A stretch of 64,000 bases of DNA from Trypanosoma brucei gambiense DAL972 (lineage: Eukaryota > Euglenozoa > Kinetoplastea > Trypanosomatida > Trypanosomatidae), in the NCBI RefSeq assembly GCF_000210295.1, contig NC_026736.1, forward strand, positions 1,142,022-1,206,021, read 5' to 3'. The translations under genes were made by a program, and so were the position numbers. This document shows positions 51,449-59,733 of the stretch, piece by piece (the stretch's first letter is position 1; each line of letters opens with the position of its first letter). Under the pieces are notes generated by a model that worked only from the letters and a program-made list of their open reading frames with translations, did not search any database and was not told the DNA's origin.

Positions 51449-51475
51449 CTGAGTAAAAAAAAAAAAAGGAAAGAG
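51449..51475 (-). promoter_or_regulatory. predicted trans-splice acceptor of AIP1
   Basis: Minus-strand CTTTCCTTTTTTTTTTTTTACTCAG with AG at 51449-51450. The 5' UTR would be about 490 bases. A nearer AG at 50977-50978 lacks a pyrimidine tract. Confidence 0.5.
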
Positions 51476-52003
51476 TTAGGGGTGATGCCAAAGCCGCGGG
51501 GATGAAAAAAGGCAGCAAAAATTAAAAAAAAACATCAAAATGTTCTAAACAAAACTACCTGCAATGGAATAAAAAGAAAAGAAAGATGGAAAACTGTAAA
51601 GTAAAACGCAACGCAACTTCTGCTTAAAAGTTTTGAACCAATTCAACAATGTTTCCGGTTCCTTCCCTTAGTGGTTGAGGGAGAACAGGGAACAAAAATA
51701 CAAAAATAACGAGGAAATAAAGAGACTGCACGAAAAATATATGGCAGAGTTAGTGTGTTCTTCTTTTTGTGTTTTCCATGGGGCATCCCGAAAGTAGACG
51801 CGATAAAAAGAGGAATCGGAGTGCGAAGTAGCAATAGCGGAGGCTCGCTTCATAGGTGCCAGTAGTTCTCCTTGGTGAATATAAGTTAAATGAAAGCAAT
51901 GTTATAAAATTAACCCCTCTTCCTTTCTTGGGCCCTTTCCACCAAACCTCTCTCTTGCCTGTTTGGTAATACGCATATATACATACTTATGTATACATTT
52001 AAT

Positions 52004-52030
52004 AATATATATATATATATATATATATAT
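52004..52030. repeat. (TA)n microsatellite
   Basis: About 13 TA units. Confidence 0.95.
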
Positions 52031-52102
52031 TCACGTTTTCACACCTCTGTGCAGAGATTTGGACATGTGTTCATGCCAATCTGTTCCTTTACATGAAGAC
52101 GT

Positions 52103-52124
52103 GGGGGGGGGGGGGAGGGAGGGG
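52103..52124 (+). repeat. G-rich tract with G-quadruplex potential
   Basis: Thirteen Gs, then A-GGG-A-GGGG on the plus strand. On the minus-sense transcript it reads as a C run. Confidence 0.8.
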
Positions 52125-52348
52125 AGGAAAAGCATTCCCGGGCTCATGGTTAACCATCTCCCTTTTTCCCCCTATTCATTGCGATTGTCTTCCCTATGTT
52201 AATTAACACGTAGGTGCTGCTCCCCCTTCCCTCCATAGCTAGCTAGCGTCAAAACTCAATACAACCGTAGTGGTATACCATCAAACTTTACGCTTTTTCA
52301 TTACATTTAGAGATCCGTCGTCACCCGCTTCGATAAGTTTTGCAGAAG

Positions 52349-53635
52349 CTACGAATCTTTTGTGTCTTTCTCAGCTTCTTCCGTGGTCCCTTCCGCGTCA
52401 ATGCTGTTGGCATGCGGTACGTGTGGGGGGATGAATGTGAAAAATGGGTGCTGCAGTGCCTCCTCTGCTGTAAGCCGATGTTGCGGTTCGTAGGCCAGGA
52501 GACGGACAAGGAGATCTACGCCATTCTCACCAATGATATCCAACGCCTTATGCCTAATGAAGTACCTGGTTAAGTTTATCCTTGCCAAGTCGCTTGTATT
52601 GCCACATTGTACCCGACTATATTTCTTTTGCAGATCCTCAAGAAAACTACTCAGCGCAGGCGCGTGCTTTCCATAGTGTGCGTATAGATTCATGCTGGGA
52701 AAGGTAGAAGATGTGGGTGGGCCTAAGCGGCTAAATATGCACATCAGCTGTTCCACCTCACTACGCCCACGAAAGAGCGTGCTGCCGCTTGCAGCTTCAG
52801 CAATGATGCAAGCCACACTCCACATATCCGCAGTGAAGCGGTAATTTATGTTTCCCAGAATAACATCGGGGCTGCGATACCATAACGTAATAGCTTCATG
52901 TTGGTATTTTTTAACGGGAATTCCATCCATACGGCTAAGACCAAAGTCTGTTACCTTTAGGATGTACGATGGTGTTGGGGTTTCCTCTTTCCCATCGCTA
53001 CTAGGCCCCTCATTACCTTGTTGTCTCGACCCTTTTCGTACACTCTTTAGTAGAATATTCTGCGGTTTCAGATCCCTATGAGAAATTTCTTTTCGGTGAA
53101 GATAGCACACACCCCGCAGTAAATCCCTCATCATTTGGCGATATATTTTTGGATCAGTGAAGTGGCGACCCGGTTGGCGCTTCAAATATGACGCTAAATC
53201 TCCCCCATCACAGAATTCGGTGATTATATATACACAATTCCTATCGACAACAACATCGTACAACTTGACGAGGTTACTTCCACCGACCAGAGCGACCTCA
53301 TCATCACCAGGTGGATCCTCGAGTGACCGACTAATCTCTTTGAGAACCATCACCTCCCGGAGCGCAGATGCGGGCAACCCTTCCTTGTCATCACCACAAC
53401 GTGTCCGCTTTAATGCAACCACATCTCCACCACCGTCTTCCTCTTCCTTCTCATGCCGCGTTGAATCGTTCCCGTTGGGCTTTACTTCTCGATCCTTATT
53501 TGCTTGTGTGCTACGTGTTGCTTTAAACACGTCACCGTACATCCCACTACCAAGAAAGTCTGTTCCCGTATGGAACGTGTAGTCGTAAACTCTTCTGAGT
53601 TTGCCACCAGCTACCGAACGATCAGCGTCTGTCAT
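52349..53635 (-). CDS. CRK10: divergent cdc2-related kinase (CRK10-like)
   Basis: 428 residues from the first ATG at 53635; the longer frame starts at TTG. CDK layout: glycine loop GSGMYGDV (29-36, Thr14 equivalent is Met, Tyr15 kept), then an insertion of about 30 residues before VVALKRT (Lys76). The PSTAIRE-region helix reads PASALRE (88-94). HRDLKPQN (186-193) follows, then an insertion (about 198-224), DFG (230-232), and the activation segment PVKKYQHEAITLWYRSPDVI. The residue equivalent to CDK2 Thr160 is Gln245. A CDK-type C-lobe closes the domain, and the tail is acidic. Cyclin partner unknown. From gene order I believe this is Tb927.3.4670, CRK10 (memory, not checked). Confidence 0.88.
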   Translation of the reverse strand: MTDADRSVAGGKLRRVYDYTFHTGTDFLGSGMYGDVFKATRSTQANKDREVKPNGNDSTRHEKEEEDGGGDVVALKRTRCGDDKEGLPASALREVMVLKEISRSLEDPPGDDEVALVGGSNLVKLYDVVVDRNCVYIITEFCDGGDLASYLKRQPGRHFTDPKIYRQMMRDLLRGVCYLHRKEISHRDLKPQNILLKSVRKGSRQQGNEGPSSDGKEETPTPSYILKVTDFGLSRMDGIPVKKYQHEAITLWYRSPDVILGNINYRFTADMWSVACIIAEAASGSTLFRGRSEVEQLMCIFSRLGPPTSSTFPSMNLYAHYGKHAPALSSFLEDLQKKYSRVQCGNTSDLARINLTRYFIRHKALDIIGENGVDLLVRLLAYEPQHRLTAEEALQHPFFTFIPPHVPHANSIDAEGTTEEAEKDTKDS

Positions 53636-53675
53636 TTTATGTATCAAGTGAAGCCACGAAACAAAGTGGGAATAC

Positions 53676-53700
53676 CTGTGGTAAAAAACTGCAGTGAAGT
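53676..53700 (-). promoter_or_regulatory. predicted trans-splice acceptor of the CRK gene
   Basis: Minus-strand CACTTCACTGCAGTTTTTTACCACAG, where the final AG is at 53676-53677. The 5' UTR would be about 40 bases. Confidence 0.55.
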
Positions 53701-54551
53701 GAAATGTTTAATAGATATATATTGTGCGTGTACGGAAGGAAGTGCCCGTTGTTGAAACCTGCTTGCACTACCTTTATATAGAGAAGATATGCATACGCAT
53801 AAGAAGAGCAATAGCACGAAGCCGTTTACCAATGCACAGATGTGAGGAAAAAAACGAGGAAGAGCTGCAGAAGAGGGGGAAATGGATAAAGGCGATGGTC
53901 GGAGTAATGAGAACCACCGTCGTGGCCGTCCTGGTCCACCGTGGAAGGCGGTTGAGCCAACAGCAGGAATGCCATCCTTTGTTAACACTATTTTAGCGCC
54001 AATAACCACGCAAGGGGCGATATAAAAGCAAGGTAGTGGAAATGACTACTAAAGCACGACGAGAATAAATCGAAAAAAAAAATTCCCGTACAGCTTCAAA
54101 AATAAAAAAAGATGCTACCACGACTCTTCAACACAGAAACCTTGCGTAAAACCCTTCCACTTCTCTCATACTCTTCATAAGCAGTTCAACTCTTTTGCAC
54201 ATTTCTTCAGTGTTTATCTCATTTTATTTATTTTTCCACAAATTCTTCTCCTTCCCTCACTTTTCCCCCTTTTTCTTCGGTTCATTTCCCACACAAACAC
54301 AGACTTCTACTTTTTGTTTACTCGCGGGTGTATTCTCCTCTCCATTGCATTCCTTCACGGGCGCAAAATGCGCTGCATCATTAAACCACAACGACCAAGA
54401 TGTGCAACGGACGGGGAAGCTAAGTGCAAGCGCAAGTAAACAAACGTATGCGGACTGACGAAGAGGATAGCAGACAAGGAAGGCAAGTCCAAAACAAAAG
54501 AATTGCAATAGCAAAACAACCGTACAAAATGAAGCAGTTGCATATACATAT

Positions 54552-54559
<8 letters not shown>

Positions 54560-54586
<27 letters not shown>
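54560..54586. repeat. (TA)n microsatellite
   Basis: About 13 TA units in the presumed GDI 3' UTR. Confidence 0.95.
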
Positions 54587-54650
54587 CACGTATATGAGTG
54601 TATACATAACCTTGTATATACGTACGCGTCTCCTCTTTGAAACCTTTCAA

Positions 54651-55988
54651 CTACCTATCCTCGTTGGAAGCAGTGCTTTTCATACACTCAAAGTCAAACG
54701 GCTTCCCATGGATGCGTTTGAAGAGGTCGAGAATGTTACCGGCGGCGCTCTCAAAGTGTGTTGCAGGATCAAAACTGTTGCTGATGAAACACTTGCTCGC
54801 CGTACCGTCATCGAGGGGTTCATAGAGGTCTGACACTGAAACAAATGTCTCGATGGTGCTACCAATGACCTTTAAGCCAGGTTGAATGTCCATCATGGGG
54901 TCCGCCACATTCTCCACAGTTGTGCCGATGATGGCTATATAGTAACCTGGGGGGCACACCTTGTTGTTAGCACCAAGTTGCAGTATGTACACGTCATTCT
55001 TGCGCTTCAGCTCCTTTTGTGGAATGATAATTTGGCACGAAGCGCACTCTGGTTTCAGGTTTGGGATCGGGTGATTCATAATGGCTATGCACCGAACTAC
55101 TTTGCCCGACACCTTCACTCGATCAGGGAAGTAGGAGGGATCACCAACCACAAGCTTGGCGAATGCCTTTTTCCCCTCGCTTTCAATGGACTCAAAGACG
55201 CCCGCCTCGTTAAAGTTCACCTTTGTGACGGGTGTTTGAAGCATGTAGGTCCCACCGTAAACAGCGCAAAGACGAGAGAATGCCTGAGGCAACTCACCGT
55301 TCCCATACAGGGGGTAAACATATGGCGACTGGTTATACATGTTGAAGGACTCTTCGTACAGCTTGCAGCGCATGACAGTTTCGATTGCTGGACGCTGAAG
55401 GTAGTCATCGTTCGTGTGCAGGGCAACGGCGTGGCCAACGAAGTCAATAGTATCGTTTCCAATACCGAATTCTTTGTATAGATCCGCCATGGTCATTGTG
55501 CGAAGGTTATGTCCCTTGTGTGTTTTTGGAACATTCGGGTCGTAGGCACCAATAAACTCAAACAACTTCGCCCCTCTCCGCTTTTCGAAGAACCCCATCA
55601 AAGGAGAGACTAGCGCCTCCGCCTCTGTTGCCGGAACCTTCGATATCTTCCCGTTTTTCATAACGAAGGAGTTGTCAATGAGCATAAACTCCATATTATA
55701 CCTCTCAATTACGGTAGCCCGGAGGATCTTCACGAGTTCGCCAGCGCACATGAGCACCTTTGGAATGAGGTCCACACTGTACAGGTGACTGCGGCCTAAT
55801 GCCTCAGGGGGCGTGCCCTTGCCAAACTTTTTATACAACTGCTCAAGGTTGAGACTGGCAGCCTCGCCACCATAGTATGAGTTACGGTCGACGTGCAGCA
55901 CCTTGTAGCCATTTACCGACAAGAGGCCGCTGAGAACACACTCCGTCAAGCCTGTGCCGCACACAATTGCATCGTACGTCTCCTCCAT
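54651..55988 (-). CDS. GDI: Rab GDP-dissociation inhibitor
   Basis: 445 residues, the canonical GDI length, from the ATG at 55988 (MEETYDAIVCGTGLTECVLS); the frame upstream of this reaches only a GTG. The FAD-fold-like N-terminus has GTGLTECVLSGLLS, then VLHVDRNSYYGGEAASLNL, the family signatures. SPYVYPLYGNGELPQAFSRL is the GDI/REP conserved block. GDI extracts prenylated Rab-GDP from membranes and recycles it through the cytosol. It lacks the large insertion of the REP/choroideremia branch. Highly confident. Confidence 0.97.
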   Translation of the reverse strand: MEETYDAIVCGTGLTECVLSGLLSVNGYKVLHVDRNSYYGGEAASLNLEQLYKKFGKGTPPEALGRSHLYSVDLIPKVLMCAGELVKILRATVIERYNMEFMLIDNSFVMKNGKISKVPATEAEALVSPLMGFFEKRRGAKLFEFIGAYDPNVPKTHKGHNLRTMTMADLYKEFGIGNDTIDFVGHAVALHTNDDYLQRPAIETVMRCKLYEESFNMYNQSPYVYPLYGNGELPQAFSRLCAVYGGTYMLQTPVTKVNFNEAGVFESIESEGKKAFAKLVVGDPSYFPDRVKVSGKVVRCIAIMNHPIPNLKPECASCQIIIPQKELKRKNDVYILQLGANNKVCPPGYYIAIIGTTVENVADPMMDIQPGLKVIGSTIETFVSVSDLYEPLDDGTASKCFISNSFDPATHFESAAGNILDLFKRIHGKPFDFECMKSTASNEDR

Positions 55989-56034
55989 ATTTTTTTCTCT
56001 GGATTCGCAGATTTCCCTCTTCACAACGCCAATA

Positions 56035-56060
56035 CTAACAGAAATAATAATCACTGTGAT
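56035..56060 (-). promoter_or_regulatory. predicted trans-splice acceptor of GDI
   Basis: Minus-strand GATTATTATTTCTGTTAG with AG at 56035-56036. The UTR would be about 46 bases. Confidence 0.55.
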
Positions 56061-56588
56061 ACCGCTTTCAACCCCGACACTCGCCTATTCTTTTTCTTTC
56101 TTTCTCTTCTTGGTGATGTAAACACAAGTTAGATGTGTTAAACTGCTTGTTTTGTTCATAAATTAAAAAGATGAGTGAAGGAGGCATTTAGGTACCGAAA
56201 GGAAGGCAGAGGGCCAACGGCATTCAGCCCATTATTTGGGGAAGGTGGGTTCAAGTTATCAGAAGCCTGTGAAGATTAGTGAGCTGGTGCATGGCGACTT
56301 TCATCAGCCGCATGATGCAACACAACAGAAAACAAAAATACACGGTAACTGAAGAACAACCACATCCTCAACAGCCCAACTTGGATACAGGCACACAACT
56401 TTGTCATGCACACCAACCGCATGCACCCACCAATGAAATAAAGCAAACTGCGAAGTCGCTTGGAATGGATCCATCCGCTTGTGTCAAATTCTCTGTAGTG
56501 CCACCAGCGCGCTCCGTGAGGGATCCACCGCAGCGACGACCTCAGCAAGTTAAAAAAAAAAAAGAGGATAATTCAGGAGGATACACCA

Positions 56589-56604
56589 GGGGGGGGGGGG
56601 GGGG
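56589..56604 (+). repeat. 16-base G homopolymer
   Basis: A pure G run on the plus strand lying 19 bases beyond the DTW gene's stop codon. It appears as a C run in that transcript's 3' UTR. Length may be misread or variable. Confidence 0.85.
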
Positions 56605-56623
56605 CGGCGGACACCGGCTCCCC

Positions 56624-58180
56624 CTAATGTTCCCCTGATTCCTTGTAGTGCCCACGCAAACTTCCTTTCACATTCCGCGAGGTTTCACTTGGAGTACAGA
56701 GCGGATTCATCCCTAACGCTTGCATATGAGCCCGCCCCATGACATGTTCCGTCATGCGAGACCACCCCACAAACACGTCGCAGGCATAGCAGTAGTTGAG
56801 CACGGGTGGGTTCAAAAGATCCTGTGCCTCGACATCATTCATGACTCTCTGCTTTACCAGTCGAAGGCGGTTAATCGCCTCGTCGCGGCGGTTGGCATTA
56901 CGTCGTTCAATAATGTCTGCCACAACCTCCGATTCCTTGACGAAGCACGCGCCCCGATGGCTTAACAAACATTTAACGTCCACAAATTCCTTCATGGCCG
57001 ATGTCATTATATCACCTGCGACCACAGGGTCGTCCCCACCCGGACAGAGGGCACCATAGCACTGTTGTAAAGCCATGGTAGTTGCCTCAAACGTCGAGAC
57101 ACCACTTTGCCTAGTCCTCTTACGCAGCGCTTTAAAGAGGGAAGCGTAGGATTCGTCGATACGCAGCGCTACGCGGGGGATATGACGTGGAATGTGGCGG
57201 TTGAGTGCGTTTGCCTGGCTCCACGTCGCGTCCATAAGTAATAAATGAACTCTGTGAATGCTACCTATGTTCTTAACGAAATCTTCCAGAAGGAATGCAT
57301 CCTTCTCGGGGTAGAGTGAAACGGTGTGGATGACATCGTCGGAGGGGAAATCGTAGTTTCCTTCTTCCGTGCGTACGGCAGGTAAGTCATTCAGATAGGC
57401 ATCATCCTCCGGAACACCCCAAATGCGTATCGGTGCACCTAAAATAAATGCGGCTATATGACCAGAGTTTGTCCCTCGCATAAACTCCTCCGGATGCAAC
57501 ACAATTGTGACTTCGACAGCGGAGTGCTGTCCGATTTCAAGCATCCGCTGTCTATATTGTTCCAGTCTGTTACAAAAACATAGACTCTTTGAGAACCAAC
57601 ACCATAGGCAAACGTCTTTCCTCATCGCAGCCAACATTTGAGTTGATAAACGTCGCTTCACGGAGGCCTCATGGCGTTTCTCCAGCGGGAGGGATGCCAC
57701 ATACGCCCGCCACTCAGGACTTTCAGTTTCGTGGAAGAAAAGAGCCCCCGTCCCACTTCTCGGCGGAGAAACCGTAGCTCCCTCGCTATCATCATCACTC
57801 TGAAGGCCAACGTACTCAACTAGCCGGAGTAAACTCTCCTTGTACGGGTTAACCGCAATTTTCATCCCCGTAGACTCGTCGGTAGCCAAATGACAGCGCA
57901 GCGTCCAGCTTTTACGTGCCCTTTTTTGTTCCTTAATCGTTGCCCCAGTTACCGCACCTGCACTGAAGCACACTCGCAATGCGGCGACAACACAGAGGCG
58001 AATCAAGAAGTAGTGGTAAGGAGATATAATGTATGGCACAAAAACTCTTTTGCCTTGATTGGTTTGGCAGACTTGACGTAGTAAACTGACCTCATGCGAT
58101 GAATGAAAACACCCATATTCACACTCTATGAGTCTTAAACCACCGAGAAAGTCGACAGCACAATGTAACCCAATCAACAT
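56624..58180 (-). CDS. DTW-domain protein (tRNA-uridine aminocarboxypropyltransferase-like) with C-terminal zinc finger
   Basis: 518 residues from the ATG at 58180. An internal ATG at 57865 would give 413 residues and may be the real start, because the first 105 residues are unlike the rest and lie only 82 bases from the neighbouring stop. The DTW domain spans about 190-415: Cys cluster CLWCWFSKSLCFC, HPEEFMRGTNSG, MDATW at 316-320, HIPRHIPRVAL and GVSTFEATTMAL. DTW enzymes use S-adenosylmethionine to add an acp group to uridines in the tRNA D-loop or variable loop. Near the C-terminus a C2H2 zinc finger (CYACDVFVGWSRMTEHVMGRAH, shown in part as CYACDVF...HVMGRAH, about 464-485) resembles the U1/matrin type and may bind RNA. 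The family is certain; the exact tRNA site is unknown. Confidence 0.9.
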   Translation of the reverse strand: MLIGLHCAVDFLGGLRLIECEYGCFHSSHEVSLLRQVCQTNQGKRVFVPYIISPYHYFLIRLCVVAALRVCFSAGAVTGATIKEQKRARKSWTLRCHLATDESTGMKIAVNPYKESLLRLVEYVGLQSDDDSEGATVSPPRSGTGALFFHETESPEWRAYVASLPLEKRHEASVKRRLSTQMLAAMRKDVCLWCWFSKSLCFCNRLEQYRQRMLEIGQHSAVEVTIVLHPEEFMRGTNSGHIAAFILGAPIRIWGVPEDDAYLNDLPAVRTEEGNYDFPSDDVIHTVSLYPEKDAFLLEDFVKNIGSIHRVHLLLMDATWSQANALNRHIPRHIPRVALRIDESYASLFKALRKRTRQSGVSTFEATTMALQQCYGALCPGGDDPVVAGDIMTSAMKEFVDVKCLLSHRGACFVKESEVVADIIERRNANRRDEAINRLRLVKQRVMNDVEAQDLLNPPVLNYCYACDVFVGWSRMTEHVMGRAHMQALGMNPLCTPSETSRNVKGSLRGHYKESGEH

Positions 58181-58199
58181 TGTAACGAGTAGTGCAAAT

Positions 58200-58225
58200 C
58201 TGTGAAGAGAAAGTAAAACTGCAAG
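58200..58225 (-). promoter_or_regulatory. candidate trans-splice acceptor of the DTW gene (longer form)
   Basis: Minus-strand TTTTACTTTCTCTTCACAG with AG at 58200-58201. It lies only about 60 bases from the stop of the next gene, leaving little room for that gene's 3' UTR. An alternative, weaker AG at 57963-57964 would fit the shorter form. Confidence 0.45.
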
Positions 58226-58262
58226 CGAATAGCAGTAACCTTTACCGAAAACAAAAAATAAC

Positions 58263-59450
58263 TCAGGACTTCCCTTTTCCGTGGCATACGGGGCAGTCCT
58301 TTCCTTTTGTCCGCCTAGACTTGCTTAGTCGCGCAGCAAGTGTTGCCTCCCATTCATGACCACATGCCATGCATAGCCACCACAACTTTGTTTGATCCGT
58401 TGGCTCCACCTGACCGGGTTGCAAGTCACCATTTTTAAGGGGATGCCACTCCTGCAACAGCCCATTCTCATACTTGCTAAAGTCAGCATCGAGGTTCAAC
58501 ATCGAGCATGACGGACACTTCGCCTTGTCGGAGACCATGTCCTTGATTCGTGCCTTAAAGCTTGTGTTGCAGTTGGAGCAGCGCCAATAGGCGGATTTGT
58601 TGCTGCTCGCCGCAACTGTCTTTGGGTCCACGCACGGATCATTGAGGGATTGATCCCAGAGCTGAACAAAACGTGCGGTCAGACGAGGATTTCGGATCTG
58701 CTCGCACTGAGGACACTTCGTTCGAAGACATGTACGCACAAATACGCCACTCTTCCACTTGAACCCACATTCCACGCACTTCCACGACACCACTCGGGCG
58801 CTGTCTACTAAAACCTCACCAGCAGGCTCCTCATTCGTATCTTCATCGTATTCCGCCACCAAATCTGGAAAGCGGTCTTTTAAATATCTACTTTCCCCAT
58901 CAGTGGGTGCAATCTCATCTACTCCGTCGGCGGCGGTGTCCCCTGCAGATGCGGCTACTTCATCATCTTCAGGTTCCTCAGCGGCATCATATTCATCTGC
59001 TACAACCGATTCAACCGCCCGCCGGTGGCCTCGTGGTGAAATGCCATCCGCCCCGTTGAGGACATCGTCGGCTTCCACCAATGGGAAACCTTCCTCCTCC
59101 TCTTCTTCCCATGGTTTTGTGCTGTCCCCTCTAATATCATCTGCATCGAACCCATCCCCTTTGTTCTCATCATTTCCCACTGCTTTCGATGCCGCCCCGC
59201 CTCGGCGGGTTTTGCGCTTACCTTCGACGGAGGTATTCCTCGTGCTTTCAGATCCCGCCGCATCGGATTTCTTCTTCCGACGCTGCTGCTTAACCTCAGC
59301 TGCTCCCGCACCTGTTGTAGCGAAGCGTACAGATGTGAAAAGAGCTATAGTTGCATGGGGACGAGTAACTACGCCTACATTCATGACGCATCTTAGCGCT
59401 AAAGCGGGCCACACCACAAAACGCGGTTGGTGGAGGAGTTGTCTCAACAT
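58263..59450 (-). CDS. mitochondrial protein with three tandem zinc-ribbon domains
   Basis: 395 residues from the ATG at 59450. The N-terminus (MLRQLLHQPRFVVWPALALR and onward to about 45) is basic and hydrophobic without acids, typical of a mitochondrial presequence. A long acidic, disordered linker (about 95-185) follows. Three repeats then each combine a Leu-x-x-x-W/Y-type helix with a four-Cys ribbon. First, FPDLVAEYDEDTN then CVEC and CPQC (195-249). Second, NPRLTARFVQLWD then CSNC and CPSC (254-315). Third, NGLLQEWHPLKNG then CMACGHEWEA and CPVC (329-389). The pattern matches the treble-clef/zinc-ribbon DUF4379 family. A role in the mitochondrial ribosome or RNA complexes is inferred only. 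Confidence 0.85.
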   Translation of the reverse strand: MLRQLLHQPRFVVWPALALRCVMNVGVVTRPHATIALFTSVRFATTGAGAAEVKQQRRKKKSDAAGSESTRNTSVEGKRKTRRGGAASKAVGNDENKGDGFDADDIRGDSTKPWEEEEEEGFPLVEADDVLNGADGISPRGHRRAVESVVADEYDAAEEPEDDEVAASAGDTAADGVDEIAPTDGESRYLKDRFPDLVAEYDEDTNEEPAGEVLVDSARVVSWKCVECGFKWKSGVFVRTCLRTKCPQCEQIRNPRLTARFVQLWDQSLNDPCVDPKTVAASSNKSAYWRCSNCNTSFKARIKDMVSDKAKCPSCSMLNLDADFSKYENGLLQEWHPLKNGDLQPGQVEPTDQTKLWWLCMACGHEWEATLAARLSKSRRTKGKDCPVCHGKGKS

Positions 59451-59504
59451 GTTGGGGGTAAACTAACTGCAATATGGCAGGCTTAACTGTTTAATGCAAC
59501 CCCA

Positions 59505-59618
59505 CTCATTTATTGAAACACCGGGGAACATCATGTGAGATCGCCACAAAACCCAGCCGTTGCACATATGTTACACAGTAAAAAGAAGGAAAAAAAAGGG
59601 TGAGGGAGGGAGAAAGTG
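59505..59618 (-). promoter_or_regulatory. predicted trans-splice acceptor of the zinc-ribbon gene
   Basis: A long minus-strand pyrimidine tract (about 59577-59618) is followed by the first AG at 59505-59506, an unusually long 70-base gap. The 5' UTR would be about 54 bases. Confidence 0.45.
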
Positions 59619-59708
59619 GAGATATATGTGTCTTACTGTATGCAGAACCACGTGTGAAACTACTCGCCAACGCACAATAGCAGTTCCGAGACGGCATATG
59701 TATGTATG

Positions 59709-59733
59709 TATATATATATATATATATATATAT
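59709..59733. repeat. (TA)n microsatellite
   Basis: About 12 TA units in the 5' flank of the zinc-ribbon gene. Confidence 0.95.

Larger units (their letters stand above)
50959..52348. other. intergenic: AIP1 5' region and CRK 3' UTR
   Basis: 1.4 kb. It contains the AIP1 acceptor, a TA repeat (52004-52030) and a 13-base G run followed by further GGG groups (52103-52124). No ORF is supported. Confidence 0.6.
53636..54650. other. intergenic: CRK 5' flank and GDI 3' UTR
   Basis: About 1 kb, with a TA repeat at 54560-54586. No ORF is supported. Confidence 0.6.
55989..56623. other. intergenic: GDI 5' flank and 3' UTR of the DTW gene
   Basis: About 0.63 kb, with a 16-base G run (56589-56604) close to the stop codon of the DTW gene. 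No ORF is supported. Confidence 0.6.
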
